From contig JAHCVI010000005.1 of assembly GCA_019096155.1 (NCBI GenBank), positions 2,366,468-2,430,467 of the forward strand: a stretch of 64,000 nucleotides of DNA, given 5' to 3'. Shown one piece after another: positions 57,915 to 64,000 of this stretch (within the stretch, counting starts at the first letter, position 1; each line of letters begins with the position of its first letter). A program made the translations under genes and the position numbers. A model generated the notes under the pieces. The model was not told the DNA's origin and ran no database searches. It worked only from the letters and a program-made list of their open reading frames with translations. The stretch is from Staphylotrichum longicolle. Lineage: Eukaryota; Ascomycota; Sordariomycetes; Sordariales; Chaetomiaceae.

Positions 57915-59919
57915 TCAGTAAACACTCCCCATAACACTCCTCTCCTCCACCTCGGCCCGACTCAGCACCTCGTCCGCCTCATCCGCCATCTCCCTCGTCG
58001 CCATCAGCTCCGTCCCGCTCGCCTCATCCTTCACCACCGCGCAGCACGGCGAACTCGACTCGGAGCCGGAGCCCGAACCCTCGCCGGCCTGGTCCTCCTC
58101 CTCCTCGTGCTCGCCGTCCGCCTCGTGCTCCCCGTCGCTGCTGTGGTGGTCGCCCAGCCTGTTGGCGCGCGTGCCGCGGCCCATGCGGCTCTGCTCGCGC
58201 TCGCGCTGGGTGCGGGGGCGGTGGTGGAGGGGGATGGCGGAGGGGGGATGCCGAGGGCTTTTTGTTGTTGTTGCTGCTGCTGATGTTGCTGCTGCTGTGA
58301 AGCGTGGGGGGTTGTGGCACCGTTGCCGTTGGGGGAGGAGACGGCGGTTCGGGTAGAGGAGGATGGGGTGATGACGGCGGCGCCGCGGCAGTGGTCGTTG
58401 TCGTCTTCAGAAGAAGAGTCGGCGCCGTCGCTGGCGGGGTCGCTATGCCCGCTGTAGGTGCCGCCAAAGTCCCGGCCGACGTGGAGCTGGGCGGGCTCGG
58501 CGGGCCGCGGGGGCACGTTGGGGCTCTTGATGCGGGAGCGGAGGCGGTCGTCGACGGAGATGAAGGAGGGGGTGCCGTCCGGGCTTGACACGATCTCGTC
58601 GCGAGCCTTGGTGACATCGATTTGGGGGCCAGTCAGGGTAAATTCCGGTGCGTTGGCAGTCTCATCGGTGGTTTGAGACTGGAAGCGCTTGGATGCTGGC
58701 CTGCGGCTGACGATGGTTTGGCTGTTGGCTGTGCCGTTGAATGAGGGGTTGGTGATGCCGTGGGTTGAGCTGACGGCGCCGTTGCCGTTGGGGACAGTGG
58801 TGTGGGCGCTGCCGGCCGACACGCTGCTACTGCCGCTCTCGCTTACGGCCAGGCCGACGGCGCGGTTAGAGATGATGTGGTCGCTCTTGACGAGGTCAGC
58901 CAGCGTCTGGCGGATCTTGAAGCTCTTGTCGTGGTTGCAGCCGTTTGGACAGCCTCCCCAGCGACGTCGGATCTCGACGGTACTCCCGGAGCGCGCGAGC
59001 GTGGAGACATCCTTACTGTTTCCGTTCGCCTTGCCGTCCTCGCCCTTCTCCTTGAGCGCCGCCTGCAGCGCCAGCTCGCGCTCCCGCTTGAGCCCAGACC
59101 ATGTCCGCAGGTTGTTTTCGAGAATGTACTTGCCGTTGTCGTCGTTGCGGCGCATGATGAGGAACTCGCAGTGGTTGACGTTGCGCAGGTCTTCGAAATA
59201 CTCGACGCTGAAGTGGTACCACTTCATAAGGAACACACGCGACATGAGACCGTGTGTGACTGTACGTATTTGTTAGCATTGGTCCGTTGAACCTCTCGCA
59301 ACGATGAGACGAACCCAGCACGCAGACGCTCGCAAAGTCATCCTCGCCAAACTGCCGCCACAGACTCTCGTTGAACCCACTGATGCGGTCGTAGGCGTCG
59401 GCAGCACTCTCGCCATTGGGGATTCTGTAGAAAAAGTGGCCGTAGTCGGCGCGCTCCTGCCACATGCGCTCCATCTCGGCACTGCACGGCTGAAAGTTGC
59501 CAAAGTCTTGCTCGCGCAGGCGTGGCTCCTCGTACACCTTGATCTTGTCGCGCTTGAAGGCACTCGGCTCCGGGTCGTCGCTGGTCAGGGTGGCCAGGAT
59601 GCCCTCGGTTGTCTCTCGCGTGCGGCGGTAGGGACTCGTGAAGAAGTGCAGGGTGTCGTCCTCGCGCAGCATCCCGCGCAGCCGGCGGCCCGCCTCGTAT
59701 GCCTGCTGCCATCCTTCTTGTGTGATCTTGACGCGGTGGTCTGGAATCGTCTGGTGGATGTCGCGGTTCTCTGAGAGGTGCAGCGAGCTCTGGTTAGTTC
59801 AAAGAATTCCTGTTCGTAAAAGTTTCCATTCGACCGTCGGTCTGAATCAAGACAAGCGACGTACTGTTGCCCTCCGACTGGGCGTGCCGGACCAGGATAA
59901 TGAGCCTTGGTCTCCCCAT
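57915..59919 (-). CDS. Histidine-phosphatase (phosphoglycerate-mutase-like) protein with long C-terminal tail
   Basis: Branch-2-like histidine phosphatase fold. Exons 59919-59865, 59770-59315 and 59259-57915 join in phase (acceptors CTCAG and TACAG), about 618 residues once a lost base is allowed for. MGRPRLIILVRHAQSEGN carries the catalytic RHxxxxxN; HFFTSPYRRTRETTEG supplies the second Arg; VTHGLMSRVFLMKW is the second catalytic His. Residues from about 250 on are Ser/Asn-rich and disordered, with a polyQ/His stretch (58263-58300) and an acidic segment, ending SVMGSVY. A six-G run at 58242-58247 (plus strand) appears one base short: the frame switches there to SRMGRGTRANRLGDHHSSDG. Yeast Det1 is a possible relative. 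Substrate unknown. Confidence 0.82.
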
Positions 59920-61218
59920 GGCGATTTACTGAATCAGAGCAATTCAGTCTGATCCAAGAGTTGTCGAGAACGGAATAAATGGTCGTGTGCCTGGTCAACA
60001 GGTCGGGTCAACACGGGGAGGTTCAAAGTTTCAAGATAGCCGATAGCGGGGCCAACTGGAAGGCGGGAGGAAGCAACAGCTCGAGCTCGGTTGTTTTAGG
60101 TTCAGATGGAGGTCAAAGACAACGGACAGCTACAGAACAGGGGAGAGAAAAGCTGATATGGAAACCCATCCATCCCGGTCGCTGCAGTCATGGACTCATC
60201 CAGAGCCTTGGGTCAGCTGCGCCCTTCTCGTCATCCACTCACTGTCTGGGGCAAGGCATTACCAATGCCTGCACCTGAGAGGGCTTCTGGGCTGGAGTTG
60301 GGCATGGATCGTGCCGTGTGGAGTCCCGGACCCACCCGCAAGGCCTTCTGTTCGAGATGACAGCGCGCTTCCGCGGCCCATTCAGTGCATTCGGTCGATA
60401 GGCGCTTGATGCGCCGTTGGTGCGCAGCTGGTCCCCGCAGTTGGTGCTACCGAACCTGCGTCCTCTTGACTCGTTTGAGCGTCGCGCAGGACGGCAACAG
60501 ATTGCCAGTTGCGCGAGAGAGGCAGAGAGGCTCGCCTGGAACTGCAATGGGACGATCTTGCTCGGGTTCTGTGGCAGTTCATGCCACTTCTGGTGCCACC
60601 CTGCAGCGTTTGCCTGGTGGGCCAAGACCCGGCGCATGAACCCCTGTCCGGTGCCTGGACGCTGGCGAATCAAACCGTCTGCCGAGTCCCAGCGACGTAA
60701 CAAGGCTGTCAACGGCAGTTGCCCCTCAGTCGGCTGCACCTGCCTGGGTGCTCTCAAACAAGCGCCCGGCACCCGGATTGGCTGCGGTTGATTACGCCTA
60801 TCACCACGGGCGGCAACACAAGCGCCAGCAATTGCGTCCGCCCCTCTCCACTGCGCTCTCATCAGTCTTCCATCAGCAGCCCCTCTCATGACGTTGAAGT
60901 TCGTGATCTTTGCTTCGGCGCCACGTCATCCATCGCAGAGCTGTGGCTGCGGCAGTGGCTGACCCATTTTCGCCAAGCCCACCGCCAAGGCCAAGGCTGC
61001 CAAACCGCCCCACTTAAAACTTTTGGTCCCACCTGGACCCATCCATCCCAGCACGAGGCAACCAACCTGGAAAGCTCCAGTGCTCAAAACACCACAGTCA
61101 ACATCACCATCCAGAAATCAACAAACTTGCGCCACGGAAACCAAAACCCAACACACTCCCCCAACCCCACCTCCCACTATAACAAAACCAAGAAGGAAGC
61201 CAGCCCAACCCCGCCACC
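59920..61218. other. Divergent intergenic region, histidine-phosphatase / PRKRIP1-like genes
   Basis: 1.3 kb with both promoters. The minus open frame at 60239-60889 and plus frames at 60385-60791 face each other with no family signal. The 150 bases before the PRKRIP1-like start are CA-rich and T-poor, typical of a fungal 5' leader. Confidence 0.55.
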
Positions 61219-61858
61219 ATGTCCTCCACCGACAAACCCACCAAAACCGACCCCCAATCCACCCGCCCCCTCAAAAAATCCCGCCGCGCCCTCTCCCCGA
61301 CCTCCGCCCAGGCCTCCCAGCTCCAAGCCCTCTTCAGCAACCCGACGCAAGAAATCCGCCTCCCGCCCCCCCAATCCTCCTCGTCCACTCGCAAACCCCT
61401 CCCGCCGCCGCCCGAGATCGTCACCAACGTGCAAGGGTCCTCGGCTGGCGCGGGCTCGGGCGAGTTCCACGTGTACAAGGCGGCGCGGCGGCGCGAGTAC
61501 GAGCGGCTGCGGCAGATGGACGAGGACCTGGCCAAGGAGAAAGAGGTGGAGGACTTTGAGGCGCGGCGGCGCGAGCGGGAGAGGGAGGACGCGGAGCGGA
61601 CGCGCAAGAACCGGGAGAAGAGGGAGCGGAAGAGGAAGAACAAGGGGAAAGCGGGGAGCGGGTCTGGTGGTGGGAGTGCGGGGGAGAAGAAAGGGGGAGG
61701 GGCGGGATGGGGATCATGCTGCTGGGGCGGGAGGAGGGGAGAAGGGAGTTGATGCGGACGGGGATGGGGCCAAGGGGGTGAAAGCGGACGGGATTGGGAA
61801 GCAGGATGCGCCTGTTGCAGCGGAGGGGCCGGGGCTGGTTATTCACGATGATGACTGA
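61219..61858 (+). CDS. PRKRIP1-like protein (DUF1168), with one frame break
   Basis: Nuclear, splicing-associated family in animals (PRKRIP1). The start at 61219 is in a GCCACCATG context. Recognisable core: SAQASQLQALFSNPTQEIRL, LPPPPEIVTNVQGSSAGAGS, then GEFHVYKAARRREYERLRQM and a long basic/acidic helix (DEDLAKEKEVEDFEARRRER). The tail is Gly/Lys-rich. In the starting frame translation ends at 61752 in a Trp/Cys/Gly run, but shifting by one base in the G-rich run 61692-61706 gives a coherent acidic end, VAAEGPGLVIHDDD, stopping at 61858 (about 212 residues). I take the longer form as real; the break is an extra G or two missing. Confidence 0.82.
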
Positions 61859-62019
61859 ACGGGAAGGGACACACGAATCATAAGGGGACGTGATGGGCAT
61901 CTCAGACTGGCCGGTTGGACCCATTTTGTCTACCAGGCAAAGGCCCATTATTTACTCTAACGGGGTATTTTCGCCGGCCAGCATGCCTACAGCACCCAGG
62001 CCATCTCCTGCGTTGTCGT

Positions 62020-63991
62020 CTACTCATCCATCCCGCCGGCGCCGGTGCCGACGCCCGGCTGCGCCTTTCTGGCGCTGCAGATGTCGTCTACTCTCAACAA
62101 GAGACACGCGGCCTGCCTTTCGGTCAGCATCCCATCCACAGATATACCGCTGTATAAAGAACACTGGGGAGAGAAAAAAAAAAAGAACATACCTCGATCG
62201 CCGTCTTCATGCTCTGCACCTTGATCGCCTCGGGCTCCCACACACCGTACTCCTTCATGTCTACCAGCACGCCGGTATCGCCGTTGACGCCCCACGAGCT
62301 CTTGCCCTCGGCGTGCTTGGCGCGCAGGTCCGTCAGCACGCGGACGGGGCTCTTGCCGGCGTTCTGGACCAGGGTCCTCGGGATGACCTCGAGGGCCTCG
62401 GCGACGGCCTTGTACGGCCACTGCTGCACACCCTCGATGCTCTTGGCCATCTGCGCCAGGCGCACCGACACGGCCATCTCGGTCGCGCCGCCGCCGGGCG
62501 ATAACCGCGGGTGGAACATGACGTTGCGCGCCACGCCCATGGCGTCCTGCAGGTTGCGCTCAATCTCGTTGAGCACGTCCTTGGACGGCCCGCGGAGCAG
62601 CACGGTGCACGCCTTGGGCGACTTGCACTTTGTCAGGAAGGTGAAGTACTCGTCGCCGATCTTCTCAATTTCGAACAGCCCGCACTCGGTGCCTACGTCG
62701 GATTCTTGCAGGTCCTCTACCCGGTTGACGATGGTGGCGCCTGTCGCGCGCGCTATCCGGTTGTTGTCTGTCTTGCGAACCCGCCGCAGCGCCGTTACGT
62801 TGGCCTTCATCAGGTAGTGTTGTGCAAGGTCTACGGGGCAAAGACTGTCAGCGCCGGTCCCAGATGTACGTAGATAATCAGATAAAATGCATACCTGAGA
62901 CACCCTTCTCTGTGATGACCAAGTCCGGGTTGAGCGCGAGAATGTGCTCGCACATGGACTTGACCTGCTCCTCCTCGATCTGGAGAATACGGTTCCAGTC
63001 CTCCTCCTTGGTGACCTCGATGTTTGTCTGCGACTCCCCCTTCTTGTACTCGAGCGGGCAGTCAAGCAGCACGATGCGCGGGTTCTCAATCTTGCGGCGC
63101 ATCTTGGGGTGGGTGATGTCCTTGTTGAGCATGACGCCGTCGAGCACGCGGCTGTCCTCGATCTCGCCGCCGGGCACCTTCTCGACGCGCGCGTACCGCT
63201 TGATGTCGACCTCGCGCTTGCCATTGCCCACCTCCCACGTCACGGTGCGCACCGCCTTGAGCGCCAGGCTGCACATGAGGTCCGACCACCGCGACACGAA
63301 CTTGGTGCCGATCGACGACGAGATGAGCTGCTGCATGGCCTTGTCGTCGTTGACGTCGATAGGGAGCGAGATGTCGTCGATGATCTGGAGAGCGTCCTTG
63401 AGCGCCCGCTTGAAGGCCGCGATGATGACCACGGGGTGGATGTTGCGCTCGAGCTGGGGCAGCGCCTGCGCCAGGATCTCACCGGCTGTTTCCCCCGGCA
63501 TCCGTCAGAACCCTGCACAAACACAACAACCCAGTGTACCCAACTCACCCAAGATGATAACGGTTGTCGTGCCATCGCCCACCTCCTCGTCTTGCGTCCG
63601 GCTCAGCTCGATCATGCTCTTGGCGGCGGGGTGGGACACCTCGATCTCGCGGAGGATAGCGTGGCCGTCGTTGGTCAGCACGATGCCGCCCATGGGGTCG
63701 AGCAGCATCTTGAGCATGGCCTTGGGACCGAGGCATGACCGGATGATATCGGCGACACTGTGATATGGTGTGGTGAGCAGCGGGGCTCGGAAAGGCGGGA
63801 CGTCAACAAAAACGCGGGGAACCATGCATACGTTTTAGCGGCGGCGATGTTGGACAGCTGGGCTTTCCGCCCGGTCTGCCTCTCACCGCTCTGGGTGTCT
63901 GCGAGAAGAGGTTCATGTCAGCAAGAGTCGTTCTGCGAGCCGGGGAGCGGGGAAGCTTCGACGCACTCATCACCACGACAGGGGCCTGCAT
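62020..63991 (-). CDS. cct3: T-complex protein 1 subunit gamma (CCT3)
   Basis: Subunit of the eight-member cytosolic chaperonin TRiC/CCT, folding actin and tubulin. Six exons: 63991-63967, 63898-63832, 63757-63549, 63485-62895, 62830-62193 and 62112-62020, all phases consistent, giving 540 residues, the family length. ATP-site motifs are clear: RSCLGPKAMLKMLLDPMGGI, LTNDGHAILREI, TQDEEVGDGTTTVIIL. Gamma features: KVPGGEIEDSRVLDGVMLNK, NPRIVLLDCPLEYKKGESQT, MCEHILALNPDLVITEKGVS, and the C-terminal WGVNGDTGVLVDMKEYGVWE. No frame break. The start lies nine bases from the window edge, so the promoter is outside. The 3' end is 161 bases from the convergent PRKRIP1-like gene. Confidence 0.97.
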
Positions 63992-64000
63992 TTTGCCTGT

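Noticed and set aside
1..64000. CRISPR array, bacterial operon, prophage or retrotransposon with long terminal repeats
   Set aside because: No regularly spaced repeats, no integrase or reverse-transcriptase motifs, and no long direct terminal repeats seen on either strand.

Overview
This is nuclear DNA of a filamentous ascomycete. Genes carry short introns (about 40-130 nt) with GT donors, CTNAC-type branch points and AG acceptors, exons are GC-rich, and one gene encodes a full-length NUC-2/Pho81-type phosphate regulator of the Neurospora kind. That set points to Sordariomycetes, probably Sordariales; the genus cannot be fixed from the sequence alone. I find no bacterial-type operon, CRISPR array, tRNA or rRNA.

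Layout. Positions 1-26,500 and 57,900-64,000 are gene-dense, conserved housekeeping DNA. In order: the 5' end of the ESCRT-III gene vps20 (-), a Cue5-type ubiquitin/Atg8 adaptor (+), nuc-2 (+), two unnamed membrane proteins (-), the cytochrome oxidase assembly factor coa1 (+), mitoribosomal protein uL3m (-), a CCDC25 homologue (+), a PITH-domain protein (-), the Pol I factor rrn6 (-), spc25 (+), mzt1 (+), a CHY/RING zinc-finger protein (-) and a TDP2-like phosphodiesterase (-). At the right end are a histidine-phosphatase protein with a long tail (-), a PRKRIP1-like protein (+) and the chaperonin subunit cct3 (-).

The middle is different. 26.5-34.6 kb is accessory in character: a PTH11-type membrane protein with a tiny GC-AG intron, a truncated aminoglycoside-phosphotransferase-fold relic, and a very large lineage-restricted gene broken by a nonsense codon and a frameshift. 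34.6-57.9 kb is a 23-kb gene-poor tract whose only convincing gene is a small Ecl1-type lifespan-factor gene at 43.8-44.3 kb. A dispersed repeat occurs three times, always in gene-poor DNA (27.5, 36.2 and 57.2 kb).

Some neighbours share a compartment or process: coa1 with uL3m (mitochondrion), and spc25 with mzt1 (mitotic spindle).

Sequence quality. At least eleven single-base length errors, mostly in G/C homopolymers, break otherwise well-conserved genes between 13.8 and 17.9 kb and again at 58.2 and 61.7 kb. One affected gene, rrn6, is essential in yeast, so consensus error is more likely than gene death. I describe these genes with their breaks and do not call them pseudogenes.
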